Source of the DNA: Actinomycetota bacterium
GTDB taxonomy: Bacteria > Actinomycetota > Thermoleophilia > Gaiellales > Gaiellaceae
Length of the DNA: 33,519 nucleotides
Direction of reading: 5' to 3'
NCBI GenBank assembly: GCA_013816245.1
Contig: JACDEU010000030.1
Coordinates: 1 to 33,519, forward strand
Shown here: positions 6,858-15,504 of the stretch, in pieces
Numbering within the stretch: position 1 is the first letter of the stretch
How the letters are laid out: each line of letters opens with the position of its first letter
Translations under genes and position numbers: made by a program
Notes under the pieces: model-generated
Told to the model about the DNA's origin: nothing
The model's input: only the letters and a program-made list of their open reading frames with translations
Databases searched by the model: none

Positions 6858-9554
6858 CTACTGCTCGCGGAGTATCTCGCCGAGCGGCAGGCGCCGGAGG
6901 CGTAGACCGGCGGCGACGGTCGTCAGCAGCGCGCCGAGCACAGCCGCCCCCGCGAGGCCCACAAGGAAGAGCCAGGGTGCAGCGAGGTGATCGGGTGGCG
7001 GATCGAACACGTGCTGCAACATGGCGACGAGCATCTCCGCGAGCAGCCAGCCGAGGAGCGCGGCCAACGCCAACCCGCCCGCAAGGACGATGGCCACCTC
7101 GCTCCAGAGAAACGAGCTGATCTCACGCACGGAGCTGCCGATGGACGCCATGGTCGCGAACTCGTGCTTGCGCTCGGCGAGCCCGAGGACGACGAACAGC
7201 GCCATCGCCGCGGCTGCAAGGATCACAGCGAACGCTTCCTCGATCTTCGCGATCCCGCCCAGGTCGACCGTCGTGATCGAGCTCACCGTCTGCGCGGTCT
7301 GCGTCGTGATGTCCTTGACGCTCGCGCCGGCGGGTTGCGCGATCCGGGCGACGCGTCTTGCGACCCCCGCTGCGTCTTCGTGGGTCTTCGCGAAGACGAC
7401 ATTCGGGCCAGGGTCATGCGTCGCGGCGAGCAGGTAGTCGAGATTCGCGACCATGAACGAGTCTCGCGGCGCGGACGGAAACTCCTGGACGATGCCGAGG
7501 ACGTGGAACGGCGTGATGCGGAGCTTCCCGGTCGCGTGGTCGAGGACGCGCAGCTTGAGCAGGTCGCCGATGTTCAAGGAGTAGTCCGTGACCGTCTCCT
7601 TCGAGACGAGGATGCCGTCACGGCGCATGCGTAGCTGCGCGAGTAGGTGCTTCGCGGTCCCGCCGATGAAATAGGAGTCCCGCAGCGAGGTGCCGCGGGT
7701 CAGCGTGGCTGCGTCGACGCCGAACGTGTCCTGCAGATCCGGCCCCACGTATGCGTACGAATGGTCGAGCGAGGTCGTTCCCGCAACTCCCGGGACCTGC
7801 GCGATCCTTTGCTCGAGCCCGTGCGCCTTCAGAGCTTCCGCGGGAGCGCTTGCGACGATGTCGGCGCCAAGCGTCAGCTGCGCGTCGACGCGGGCCTGCT
7901 GATCATAGGTGGCGGCAAACACGCCGAGATTCACGCCGAAAGCGAGCAGGAGCCCAACGAGGAGCAGGCCGCGGTTGATCGCAGCGCTGCGCCGTCCGGC
8001 GCTCGCGAGCAGGAGACCGGACAGGGTGCGCGCCCGTCCGCCGGTGACCCTCCGTGCGACGGTCTCGAGCAAGGCGCCTCGGAGCCGCACAAGCAGCAGT
8101 GCAGCGCCGAGCCAGAGGAAAGCCGGCGCGAGGAACATGTAGATCGACAGCGACAGCGTCGGGTTCGAGTCCGGGTTGACGACGGCCGAGAAGCCGGTCC
8201 GCGCTGTCAACCAGTAGACGAGACCGCTGACGACGAGTGCGGCGACGTCCACGTAGAGCTTCTGCCAGAGCGGCTTGCGCGCTCTCTGCGGGCGTCGTCC
8301 TTCGGCGACCTCACCTCGAAGCGCCGCCGCCCCCGCGCCGAGCCGCGCCGCTGCAGCGCCCAGAACCGCCAGAAAGATGCAGCCTCCGACGGTCGCGACG
8401 ACGTGCCAGAGCGTCAAGGGCCCGTGCCCGACATGGACGAGACGTAACGCGAGCAGTGCGATACCGCTACCGAGTACGCCGGCGACGATGCCGACCAGCA
8501 GGCTTTCGAGCCCGGCAAGAGCCAGGAGCCCGCGCCGTGACGCACCGCGAGCACGGAGCAACGACAGCTCGCGTCGGTCGCGCTCGACAGTCCCGAGCGC
8601 GGCGAGGTATGCGAGCCCGAGCGCGATCAGCGCACCCGGGAGCGCCAGCATGATGTAGAGGGTCTCCGCATAAAGCGCGTCGCCGGTCGCCGTGTTGAGG
8701 CTCTCGGAGAGGTTGTCCACGAAGTTCACCTGCCCAGGCAACGAGCTCTGGATCCGGTTGCGCAGTCCAGTGGCCTGACGAAGCGCTTGTGCCGGCCCAC
8801 CCGTGAGCTGCGCCGGGTCGACTTGCGCCTGCACCTGCCATTGCGTGCCCGGAACCGATCCGGGGATCCCCGGGAGCCCGCTCGACGAGGCGATCGTCGG
8901 CAACTGCGGTGCAAGCTTCTGGGCGAACGTCCTGACGGTCATGACCGCGATCTCCACGGGCGGTTGCGCAGGCGCCGGACCCACCAGCGGGTTCAGGGGT
9001 TGGAAGACGAGGTCCCCGGCGCTCACGACGGAGATCCCACTCACCCGAAGGCGCACGGGTTGCTTACCAGGCTTCGCGGTGAAGCTCACCATGTCCCCTG
9101 GCTGAGCTTGCAGCGTGGCGGCAAGCTGCTGGTCGAGCACGACCTGGCCGGGAAGCAGTGAGCCACGGAGGAAGCGGATCGTGTGGATGTGCTGCGAGTA
9201 GCGTTGCGGCACCGCGAGAATCGATCCGGCCGCCGAGCGGAAGATCCCCGCGCCGGGCTGAACGTGCGCCGCTCCTGCAAACGGGGCGGTTGCCACCGGG
9301 AGTGCGTCGAGGACGCCTTGTTGCTTCGCCACGGCACGCGCCGCGCGCTCCGCGGCCTGTCGCGAGCCGACCGGAGCCTGCCAATCCAGCGGGACGCTGC
9401 GCACGGTGCTCGAGGTCATCGTCTGCAGCGAGTGGCCGATGAACAGGATCATCGCCCCGACGAGCGCAACCGCAGCTGCGAGAACGACGATGCGCACGAT
9501 GGTGCGACCGGGAGTGCGCACCAGGTTCGCGAACGCGAGCGACGCGTACGTCAT
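6858..9554 (-). CDS. ABC transporter permease with two FtsX domains
   Basis: 898 aa. A first membrane segment (about residues 18-40) is followed by a large extracytoplasmic region. A first FtsX block comes at about 300-400 (with TVERDRRELSLLRARGASRRGLL), then further membrane segments near 425-540. A second extracytoplasmic region and a C-terminal FtsX block (LGLAERKHEFATMASIGSS, then GEILREQ) complete it. This architecture belongs to MacB/LolC-like type VII ABC systems, which move or extract molecules on the outer face of the membrane rather than acting as simple pores. The ATG overlaps the stop of the adjoining ATPase gene (ATGA). Substrate unknown. Confidence 0.88.
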   Translation of the reverse strand: MTYASLAFANLVRTPGRTIVRIVVLAAAVALVGAMILFIGHSLQTMTSSTVRSVPLDWQAPVGSRQAAERAARAVAKQQGVLDALPVATAPFAGAAHVQPGAGIFRSAAGSILAVPQRYSQHIHTIRFLRGSLLPGQVVLDQQLAATLQAQPGDMVSFTAKPGKQPVRLRVSGISVVSAGDLVFQPLNPLVGPAPAQPPVEIAVMTVRTFAQKLAPQLPTIASSSGLPGIPGSVPGTQWQVQAQVDPAQLTGGPAQALRQATGLRNRIQSSLPGQVNFVDNLSESLNTATGDALYAETLYIMLALPGALIALGLAYLAALGTVERDRRELSLLRARGASRRGLLALAGLESLLVGIVAGVLGSGIALLALRLVHVGHGPLTLWHVVATVGGCIFLAVLGAAAARLGAGAAALRGEVAEGRRPQRARKPLWQKLYVDVAALVVSGLVYWLTARTGFSAVVNPDSNPTLSLSIYMFLAPAFLWLGAALLLVRLRGALLETVARRVTGGRARTLSGLLLASAGRRSAAINRGLLLVGLLLAFGVNLGVFAATYDQQARVDAQLTLGADIVASAPAEALKAHGLEQRIAQVPGVAGTTSLDHSYAYVGPDLQDTFGVDAATLTRGTSLRDSYFIGGTAKHLLAQLRMRRDGILVSKETVTDYSLNIGDLLKLRVLDHATGKLRITPFHVLGIVQEFPSAPRDSFMVANLDYLLAATHDPGPNVVFAKTHEDAAGVARRVARIAQPAGASVKDITTQTAQTVSSITTVDLGGIAKIEEAFAVILAAAAMALFVVLGLAERKHEFATMASIGSSVREISSFLWSEVAIVLAGGLALAALLGWLLAEMLVAMLQHVFDPPPDHLAAPWLFLVGLAGAAVLGALLTTVAAGLRLRRLPLGEILREQ

Positions 9555-10228
9555 GCGCTCTCCCCCACGACGCGACCTTCCTCGAGCTCGAGCACGCGAT
9601 CGTGCCTTGCCGCAACGTCCTCGTCATGGGTCGCCGTCACGAGAGCGAACCCGAACTCGCGCTGAAGAGCGTCGATCAGGTCGAGGACCCGCACGCCCGT
9701 GTCCGAATCGAGCTGGCCGGTCGGCTCGTCGCAGAGCAAGAGCGCCGGGTGCTGCCCGAGCGCGCGCGCAAGGGCGACGCGCTGCCGCTCTCCGCCCGAC
9801 ATCTCCCCGGGAAGTTGCTCCGCCTTGTCGGCCAGACCGACAAGCCGCAGCAACATCAGCGGATCGGTGGGCGCATCCGGATTCGACGTAGCCCGGATCG
9901 CGAACGCGACGTTCTCGAAACCGGTGAAGGTCGGAAGCAGGTTCGCGCCCTGGAAGACGTACGCGATGCTCGACGCGCGGATCCGGCGCCTGGCTTCTTC
10001 GTCCAGCGTGGCAAGAGGGTTGCCGTCGAGCTCGACGTCGCCCGCAGTGGGTTCTACGAGACCGCCGAGTGCATGCAGCAGCGTGGTCTTGCCCGAGCCA
10101 GAACGGCCACGCAGCGCGAGCCGCTCTCCGGGGCGGACCTCGAGCGACACGCCGTCGAGAGCGCGGACGCGTTCTTCGCCGTGGCCGTACTCGATGACCA
10201 GCTCACGGCACGCCGACACGGCGGTCAT
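9551..10228 (-). CDS. ABC transporter ATP-binding protein (LolD/MacB type)
   Basis: 225 aa. Walker A is GRSGSGKTT (about 41-49), the Q-loop lies in [13 protein letters not shown], the ABC signature is [15 protein letters not shown], Walker B is [12 protein letters not shown], and the H-loop is in VTATHDED. The YVFQ..NLLP and DEPTGxLD forms are typical of ATPases that pair with FtsX-type permeases. The start ATG overlaps the end of the preceding permease reading frame by 4 nt, and its own ATG overlaps the stop of the other ATPase gene, so four genes are translationally chained. The presence of two ATPases with one double-FtsX permease suggests a heterodimeric motor. Confidence 0.92.
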   Translation of the reverse strand: MTAVSACRELVIEYGHGEERVRALDGVSLEVRPGERLALRGRSGSGKTTLLHALGGLVEPTAGDVELDGNPLATLDEEARRRIRASSIAYVFQGANLLPTFTGFENVAFAIRATSNPDAPTDPLMLLRLVGLADKAEQLPGEMSGGERQRVALARALGQHPALLLCDEPTGQLDSDTGVRVLDLIDALQREFGFALVTATHDEDVAARHDRVLELEEGRVVGESA

Positions 10229-10938
10229 GCGACTTTGCCGTCACGGATCTCGATCACGCGGTCGGCGATCGAAGCAAGTTTCGAGGAGTGTGTGACCGTG
10301 ACGACGGTGCTGCCGAGCTCGTCGCGCAAGCGACGCAATTCGCCGAGGACGCGCTGCTCGTTCTGCAAGTCGAGCTCGCCGGTCGGCTCGTCCGCCAACA
10401 CAAGTGAGGCGTCGCGCGCCAGTGCAGCGGCGACTGCGACGCGCTGCTGCTCGCCACCCGAGAGCTGCGCGGGACGATGAGTCGCCCTCGGCGCGAGGTC
10501 GACGGTCTCGAGCGCCGACGTTGCGAGCGCACGAGCGTTCGAGCTTCCGCCCAGACGAACGGCCGTCGCGACATTTTCGCGCGCGGTCAAAAGCGGGAGC
10601 AGGTTGTCGCTCTGGAAGATGATCGCGATACGGCTCGCGCGGAAGATCGCGAGACCGGCCTCGTCGAGCCGGTTGAGCGGTTGCCCGAACACGCGTACCT
10701 CGCCGGCCGAAGGCTGCTCGAGACCGGCGGCGAGAGAGAGGAACGTGCTCTTTCCCGAGCCTGACGGGCCTAGGACTGCGACGAACTCACCGGCCTCGAT
10801 CCGCAGATCCAAACCGCGTAGAGCGACGGTCTCCGCAGGGCCCGAGCGGTAGATCCGAAAGACGTCGAGGAACTCGACCGCTGCGGTTGCCCGCTCTTGC
10901 TCGCGCGGTGGCTCTCGGTAGAGGCTCGCTACCTCCAT
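10225..10938 (-). CDS. ABC transporter ATP-binding protein (second LolD-type ATPase)
   Basis: 237 aa from the ATG at 10938, chosen because it overlaps the end of the lipoprotein gene by 10 nt and gives a normal LolD-type length. The longer open frame upstream is an overlap artefact. Walker A is GPSGSGKST (about 57-65), the Q-loop is in [13 protein letters not shown], the signature is [15 protein letters not shown], Walker B is [12 protein letters not shown], and the H-loop is in VTVTHSSK. It differs clearly in sequence from the neighbouring ATPase, so it is not a recent duplicate. It is likely to form a mixed dimer with that ATPase on the FtsX permease. Confidence 0.9.
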   Translation of the reverse strand: MEVASLYREPPREQERATAAVEFLDVFRIYRSGPAETVALRGLDLRIEAGEFVAVLGPSGSGKSTFLSLAAGLEQPSAGEVRVFGQPLNRLDEAGLAIFRASRIAIIFQSDNLLPLLTARENVATAVRLGGSSNARALATSALETVDLAPRATHRPAQLSGGEQQRVAVAAALARDASLVLADEPTGELDLQNEQRVLGELRRLRDELGSTVVTVTHSSKLASIADRVIEIRDGKVA

Positions 10939-11603
10939 CGGAAGCTCTGAATCATGAGCCGGTAGCCGTCGACATTGTCGACACCGACCGGCGAGCCCAG
11001 GTCCACGATCGCGCGCCTGCCTCCCTGCGCGAGGTAGTACCGATCGACCATGAGCCGCACGCGCTTGTTCGTAACGGCGTTCGGAGCACTCTCGGTCGTG
11101 TACACGACTTTGATCGTGGGCCGACCGTTGATCCGAACGCGCTGCGGCGGCTGGAATCGAAGCGAGGGACTCGACGCCTTCAGAGCCTTCAGTTCCACCG
11201 ACACCTGAGCAACGGTGGGCGCGCCTCCTGGCTGAACGACGATGCGGGCGAGATTGTTCTTGTCGTAGAACGTGACGCTTTCGCCCGATCCCTTCTGCGC
11301 CCAGCCCTCCGGGTACTTGATCGAGTAGCCGGCTCGAGAGTTGTCGAAGACCACGTAGACCTGGTTGTCGGGGATGTCCCCCGTCGCCGCGGCCTTCGCC
11401 TCCCCCTGCAGCGCGTTGGGAGATTGCCCCGTGGTCGTAGCGGCATTTGTCGTACCAGCGGTCGTGGTTCCGGCCGCCGTGGTGGTCGGCGCCGCGCTCT
11501 TCGAGCTGCCGCACCCTGCCGCCAGCAGGCAGAGCACGAACAGAAAGCCCCCCAGGCCTGCTCTGCGTCGAAACGGCTTGATCCGGGGAGTCACGCGCGG
11601 CAC
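10929..11603 (-). CDS. Lipoprotein with PsbP-like domain
   Basis: 224 aa with a GTG start at 11603. A basic N-terminus and hydrophobic run end in the lipobox LLAAGC (Cys31), followed by a Thr/Ala-rich linker (about 36-60). The C-terminal part (YSIKYPEGWAQKG, then VTFYDKNNLARIVVQ, and [11 protein letters not shown] at the end) resembles PsbP/Mog1-like domains found in actinobacterial lipoproteins of unknown role. It is the first gene of the leftward lipoprotein-ATPase-ATPase-permease unit, so it probably works with that transporter as a surface partner. It is divergent from the two-component genes. Confidence 0.75.
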   Translation of the reverse strand: MPRVTPRIKPFRRRAGLGGFLFVLCLLAAGCGSSKSAAPTTTAAGTTTAGTTNAATTTGQSPNALQGEAKAAATGDIPDNQVYVVFDNSRAGYSIKYPEGWAQKGSGESVTFYDKNNLARIVVQPGGAPTVAQVSVELKALKASSPSLRFQPPQRVRINGRPTIKVVYTTESAPNAVTNKRVRLMVDRYYLAQGGRRAIVDLGSPVGVDNVDGYRLMIQSFRWR

Positions 11604-11626
11604 CGTAGCCTCGGCCTTCTGAGCGG

Positions 11627-11667
11627 AAGATGAGAGATTCGCCGCGCTTTCTCATCTTGCTCTCATT
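11627..11667. promoter_or_regulatory. Candidate response-regulator binding sites in divergent promoter
   Basis: In the 87-bp gap between the lipoprotein and response-regulator genes, AAGATGAGA (11627-11635) and TCTCATCTT (11650-11658) form a perfect 9-bp inverted repeat. A further copy, TCTCATT (11661-11667), lies 11 bp after the second arm. Direct repeats with about one helical turn spacing are typical OmpR-family sites. Autoregulation of the two-component genes and control of the transporter unit are inferred. Confidence 0.55.
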
Positions 11668-11690
11668 GGCACGAGGCACACTCCCAGGCG

Positions 11691-12371
11691 ATGCGTGTCT
11701 TGATCGTCGAGGACGAGCTGAAGATGGCGAGCCTGCTGCGCCGCGGGCTGGTCGAGGAAGGCCACGCGGCCGACGTCGCCCCCACAGGGGAGGACGCAGT
11801 CTGGATGGCACAGTCGCATCCCTACGAAGCGATCGTGCTCGACGTGATGCTTCCCGGGCTGAGCGGGTTCGAGACGTGCCGGCAGCTCCGGAATGTTGGA
11901 GTCTGGTCGCCGGTGCTGATGCTCACCGCGCGAGACGGCGTCGACGATCGCGTCGCGGGTCTCGATGCCGGCGCAGACGACTACCTCTCGAAGCCTTTCT
12001 CCTTCGCTGAACTACTCGCGCGTCTGCGCGCCCTCGTGCGGCGCGGTGGCGGCGAACGCCCGACCGAGCTCCAAGTGGGCTCACTCCGACTCGATCCGGC
12101 CTCGCGGCGAGCCTGGCGAGGGCAGGTCGAGATCAGCCTGTCACCGAAGGAGTTTGCGTTGCTCGAGGCGTTCATGCGCCGCCCCGGCCAGGTGCTCTCT
12201 CGGCTGCAGCTTCTCGAGCACGCCTGGGACTTCGCCTACGAAAACCGGTCGAACGTCATCGACGTCTACGTCCGCTACCTGAGAGAGAAGGTCGACCGGC
12301 CGTTCGACACGGATTCGATCGAGACGGTCCGCGGCGTCGGCTACCGGCTGTCCGAAGATTCCGACGCATGA
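11691..12371 (+). CDS. OmpR/PhoB-family response regulator
   Basis: 226 aa. The receiver domain (1-118) has the acidic pair VEDE, the phosphoacceptor Asp51 in VLDVMLPGLSG, Thr79 in MLTARDG and Lys101 in YLSKPFS. The C-terminal winged helix (about 128-222) has LSPKEFALLEAFMRRPG, the recognition-helix region NVIDVYVRYLREKVD and the wing ETVRGVGYRL. The stop overlaps the start of the histidine kinase (ATGA). It is the likely binder of the TCTCAT repeats directly upstream and could regulate the divergent transporter operon. Confidence 0.95.
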   Translation: MRVLIVEDELKMASLLRRGLVEEGHAADVAPTGEDAVWMAQSHPYEAIVLDVMLPGLSGFETCRQLRNVGVWSPVLMLTARDGVDDRVAGLDAGADDYLSKPFSFAELLARLRALVRRGGGERPTELQVGSLRLDPASRRAWRGQVEISLSPKEFALLEAFMRRPGQVLSRLQLLEHAWDFAYENRSNVIDVYVRYLREKVDRPFDTDSIETVRGVGYRLSEDSDA

Positions 12372-13729
12372 ACCGACTGCCGATTCGGCTACGCCTGACC
12401 CTCGTTTTCGCCATCGCTATGGCCATCGTGCTCCTGCTCGCCGGCTGGTTGGTCTACGTACGCGTGTCAATGAATCTCGACAACGCTCTCGACGAGCAAT
12501 TGCGCGCCCGGGCGCAGGACGTTTCCGCACTCGTCAGGCGTGACGGCTCGCTGAAGTCGACAAGCGGTGCGCTCGTCGAGCACGGCGAGTCCTTCGCCGA
12601 GCTGTTGGGCTCGAAGGGAACGATCCTGGACTCGACCGCGCCCGATGGCTCAAAACCTCTGCTCTCTTCGCTGGAGCTCGGCGAAGCGCAGCATCGCGCG
12701 GTGTTTTTCGATCGTCCTGCCGTTCCCGGGTTGGACGAACCGGCGCGCCTGCTGGCATTGCCAGTCGTTCGGGACTCGAGGCACCTCGTGCTCATCGTCG
12801 GGGCCACGCGTCAGAACCGTGCGGAAACGCTGCGAAGCCTGCGTAACGGATTCTTCATCGGCGGCCCGCTCGCGCTGATCCTCGCGTCGCTCGCCGGCTA
12901 CGCGCTCGCGGGCGCAGCACTCCGCCCGATCGAGGCGATGCGGCGACGCGCAGCCGACATCTCAGCCTCGTCGCTCGACGACCGGCTCCCGGTTCCGCCA
13001 ACGCAGGACGAGGTCTCACGCCTTGGCGAGACGCTCAACGCAATGCTCACCCGAATCGGCGACGGGCTGGCGCGAGAACGCCGCTTCGTGGCGGATGCGA
13101 GCCACGAGCTCCGAACCCCGCTCGCGTTGCTGAAGACCGAGCTCGAGCTGGCGCTCCGACGCGCACGTACCACCGAAGAGCTCGAAGCGGCGATCAGGGC
13201 GGCTGCAGAAGACACCGAGCGCCTCTCGCGCATCGCGGACGACCTCCTGCTGCTCGCGCGCGCAGAACAGGGACGAGTGCCGATCAAGCGAGAGCCTGTC
13301 GACGTCGCCGACGTCCTGGAGACCGTGGCCGAGCGCTTCCGCCCACGCGCCCTGCTCGAGCAGCGCGACTTGTCCGTCGCGCCCGGAGATCCCCTTGTCG
13401 TCAAGGCCGATCGAGTTCTCGTCGAACAAGCACTCACCAACATGGTGGACAACGCCTTCAACCACGGCGCGGGCCGGATCACGCTCACCGCAGACCGGCG
13501 AAACGGTTCTGCGGAGCTGCACGTCCTCGACGAAGGCGGCGGCTTCGCGGCCGACTTCCTTACACGTGCCTTCGAACGGTTCAGTCGCGGTCAGAAGACG
13601 TCGACCGACGGGAGCGGTCTTGGCTTGGCGATCGTCGAGACGATCGCCAATGCACATCATGGGCACGCACACGCCGCAAACACGAACGGCGGCGGCGCTG
13701 ATGTGTGGATCACGCTCTCGCTCGGCTAA
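12368..13729 (+). CDS. Sensor histidine kinase
   Basis: 453 aa. Transmembrane segments at about 11-31 and 160-184 enclose an extracytoplasmic sensor region of about 125 residues. A HAMP segment (LRPIEAMRRRAADIS) follows, then the HisKA phosphorylation site FVADASHELRTPLALLKTE (His246). The ATPase has NMVDNAFNHG (N box), DEGGGF (G1), FERFSRG (F box) and GSGLGLAIV (G2). It pairs with the overlapping response regulator. The sensed signal is unknown; the divergent lipoprotein-ABC unit suggests envelope stress or an antimicrobial compound. Confidence 0.95.
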   Translation: MNRLPIRLRLTLVFAIAMAIVLLLAGWLVYVRVSMNLDNALDEQLRARAQDVSALVRRDGSLKSTSGALVEHGESFAELLGSKGTILDSTAPDGSKPLLSSLELGEAQHRAVFFDRPAVPGLDEPARLLALPVVRDSRHLVLIVGATRQNRAETLRSLRNGFFIGGPLALILASLAGYALAGAALRPIEAMRRRAADISASSLDDRLPVPPTQDEVSRLGETLNAMLTRIGDGLARERRFVADASHELRTPLALLKTELELALRRARTTEELEAAIRAAAEDTERLSRIADDLLLLARAEQGRVPIKREPVDVADVLETVAERFRPRALLEQRDLSVAPGDPLVVKADRVLVEQALTNMVDNAFNHGAGRITLTADRRNGSAELHVLDEGGGFAADFLTRAFERFSRGQKTSTDGSGLGLAIVETIANAHHGHAHAANTNGGGADVWITLSLG

Positions 13730-13758
13730 CTTGTGGCCATGGTCGCAGTAGGACCCTC

Positions 13759-13890
13759 GTGACGGGCCGGGCTCCCGAGATGGCGCACATCGCGCGCATG
13801 GCACGCGACGCGATCGAGGAGTGGCTCAACGACTACGACGGCTACCGCGGAACGATCGTCTTCACCGACGAGAATGCCGAGCGAGCTCGA
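13759..13890 (+). pseudogene. Possible remnant of an antibiotic-biosynthesis-monooxygenase-like (ABM) domain
   Basis: The gap between the kinase and GNAT genes holds a stretch in frame with the GNAT that reads MAHIARMARDAIEEWLNDYD (from 13780) followed by GYRGTIVFTDENAERARSS. This resembles the first helix and second strand of small ABM-fold proteins (pattern: helix, then GxRGxxVxxDxExxxA), broken off before the usual LWE strand. It could also simply be an N-terminal extension of the GNAT, but a strong ribosome site lies later, at 13933. The domain match is from memory and uncertain. Confidence 0.3.
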
Positions 13891-13944
13891 TCATCACCGA
13901 TGGTTCCCCTAGCGCCCGCCGAGACCACTCGACAGGAGCCTTCG

Positions 13945-14505
13945 ATGGAGAGCTTCCTCGAGACGGACCGCTTGCTGTTGCGGCGGTTCACGCCGCATGA
14001 CGTGGACAACCTCGTCGAGCTCGACAGCGATCCCGAGGTCATGCGTTTCATCAACGGCGGCAGGCCGACGCCGCGCGAAGAAATCGAAGACGACGTCCTG
14101 CCCGCCTTTCTGGCCTACTACGAGCGTTTCGCGAGCTACGGCTTCTGGGCCGCGGAAGAGAAGGCGACCGGCGAATTCCTCGGTTGGTTCCATTTCCGCC
14201 CGGCGAAGGGCGCCCCTCCCGGCGAAATCGAGCTCGGCTACCGGCTGCGTAAAGCTGCCTGGGGAAAGGGCTATGCGACCGAAGGCTCGCGCGCTCTGAT
14301 CGAGAAAGGCTTCACCGACCTCCGTGTCGAGCGTGTGGTCGCGAACACGATGGTCGTGAACGTCGCATCACGCCACGTCATGGAAAAGGCCGGTCTGAAG
14401 TTCGTAAGGATCTTCTACCAGGAGTGGCCGGACAAGATCGAGGGCGACGAAGAGGGCGACGTCGAGTACGCATTGCTGCGATCGGACTGGGAGCGGCGAA
14501 CCTAG
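13945..14505 (+). CDS. GNAT family N-acetyltransferase (RimJ/RimL type)
   Basis: 186 aa from the ATG at 13945, which has AGGAG 6 nt upstream. It opens MESFLETDRLLLRRFTPHDV, the standard start of RimJ-like acetyltransferases. FLGWFHFRPAKG and ELGYRLRKAAWGKGYATEG provide the acetyl-CoA binding motif (R/Q-x-x-G-x-G/A), and VNVASRHVMEKAGLKFV is the closing motif. Members acetylate N-terminal or small-molecule amines with acetyl-CoA; the substrate is not predictable here. The stop is only 2 bp from the stop of the convergent cysteine-synthase gene, with no terminator between them. Confidence 0.88.
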   Translation: MESFLETDRLLLRRFTPHDVDNLVELDSDPEVMRFINGGRPTPREEIEDDVLPAFLAYYERFASYGFWAAEEKATGEFLGWFHFRPAKGAPPGEIELGYRLRKAAWGKGYATEGSRALIEKGFTDLRVERVVANTMVVNVASRHVMEKAGLKFVRIFYQEWPDKIEGDEEGDVEYALLRSDWERRT

Positions 14506-14507
14506 GA

Positions 14508-15446
14508 TCAGATCGCGGCGTACGGCGGGACCGTCATGTACTTGAAGCCGCTGTCGACTGCGAGCGTGACGACGACAGTCTCAGGCCCGAGCTCCTCGGC
14601 CAGGCGACGTGCACCGACGACGTTCGCTCCGCTCGAAACGCCGGCGAAGATCCCCTCTTCCTCAGCGAGGCGGGCGGTCATCGCGATCGCCTCGTCATCC
14701 TCGATGGCCCAGACCTCGTCGACGCGCGAGCGATCGAAGTGCGGCGGCACGAGCCCGGTCCAACCCTGCATCGCGAACGAACCTCTCTCGCCGCCGCTGA
14801 TCGCCGCTGAACCGGCGGGCTCGAGCCCGACGATCCGGATCTCGTCGCCGTGCGCCCTGAGCGCCTCCGACACTCCCATCAGCGAGCTCGAAGTGCCGAT
14901 GCCGTGGCAGAACGCGGTTACCCGTCCAGACGTCTGCTCCCAGATCTCGCGGCCGAGCTGCTCCCGGTGCCCCGGGATGACGTACGGATTGTTGAATTGG
15001 TCCGTTGCATAAGTGTCTGGCTCACGTGCGAGCTCCGCCGCGCGCTCGACCATGTTGTCGATGTCCTGCGCCGTGACGCGCCCAGGCCCATCGACGCCGG
15101 GGATGACCTCGAGCTCCGCGCCGAGGGCGCGCATGAGCCGCAGTCGCTCCTCGCTGAAACAGTCCGCGATGACAATGCGCAGGCGATACCCCTTCGCACG
15201 ACACACGAGCGCAAGTGCAGGGCCGGTGCTGCCGCCGGTGTACTCGACGACAGTCATCCCCGGCTTGATGAGCGAGTCCCGTTCCGCGCCTTCAATCATC
15301 GAAAGCGCCATTCGATCCTTCATCGAGCCTGTCGGGTTCAGATACTCGAGCTTCACCCAGAGCTCCGCACCGTTTGCCGGCCCGAGGGCGTTCAGGCGAA
15401 CGAGCTTCGTGTTCCCGATCGCAGCGAGGACGCTCGTCTCGAACAT
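14508..15446 (-). CDS. Cysteine synthase family PLP-dependent enzyme
   Basis: 312 aa, ATG at 15446. The PLP lysine is Lys43 in LNPTGSMKDRMAL, followed by the substrate loop VEYTGGSTGPALA and the phosphate-binding loop HGIGTSSSLMG. The C-terminal EEEGIFAGVSSGANVVGA is characteristic of beta-replacement enzymes. The loops differ from the housekeeping CysK forms (TSGNTG and GTGGT), which places it in a side branch usually annotated only as cysteine synthase family. It probably carries out PLP beta-replacement on an O-activated serine or related amino acid; exact substrate unknown. No sulfur-assimilation genes sit next to it. Confidence 0.85.
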   Translation of the reverse strand: MFETSVLAAIGNTKLVRLNALGPANGAELWVKLEYLNPTGSMKDRMALSMIEGAERDSLIKPGMTVVEYTGGSTGPALALVCRAKGYRLRIVIADCFSEERLRLMRALGAELEVIPGVDGPGRVTAQDIDNMVERAAELAREPDTYATDQFNNPYVIPGHREQLGREIWEQTSGRVTAFCHGIGTSSSLMGVSEALRAHGDEIRIVGLEPAGSAAISGGERGSFAMQGWTGLVPPHFDRSRVDEVWAIEDDEAIAMTARLAEEEGIFAGVSSGANVVGARRLAEELGPETVVVTLAVDSGFKYMTVPPYAAI

Positions 15447-15504
15447 CGTTCCGATGCTAACGGCACGGTGCGAGAACGAATTCCAGCCCCGGCCGGGTTG
15501 CCGG

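Noticed and set aside
10939-11811. Upstream extension of the second ATPase frame
   Set aside because: It overlaps the lipoprotein gene in another frame and has no recognisable content; the ATG at 10938 fits the family length.
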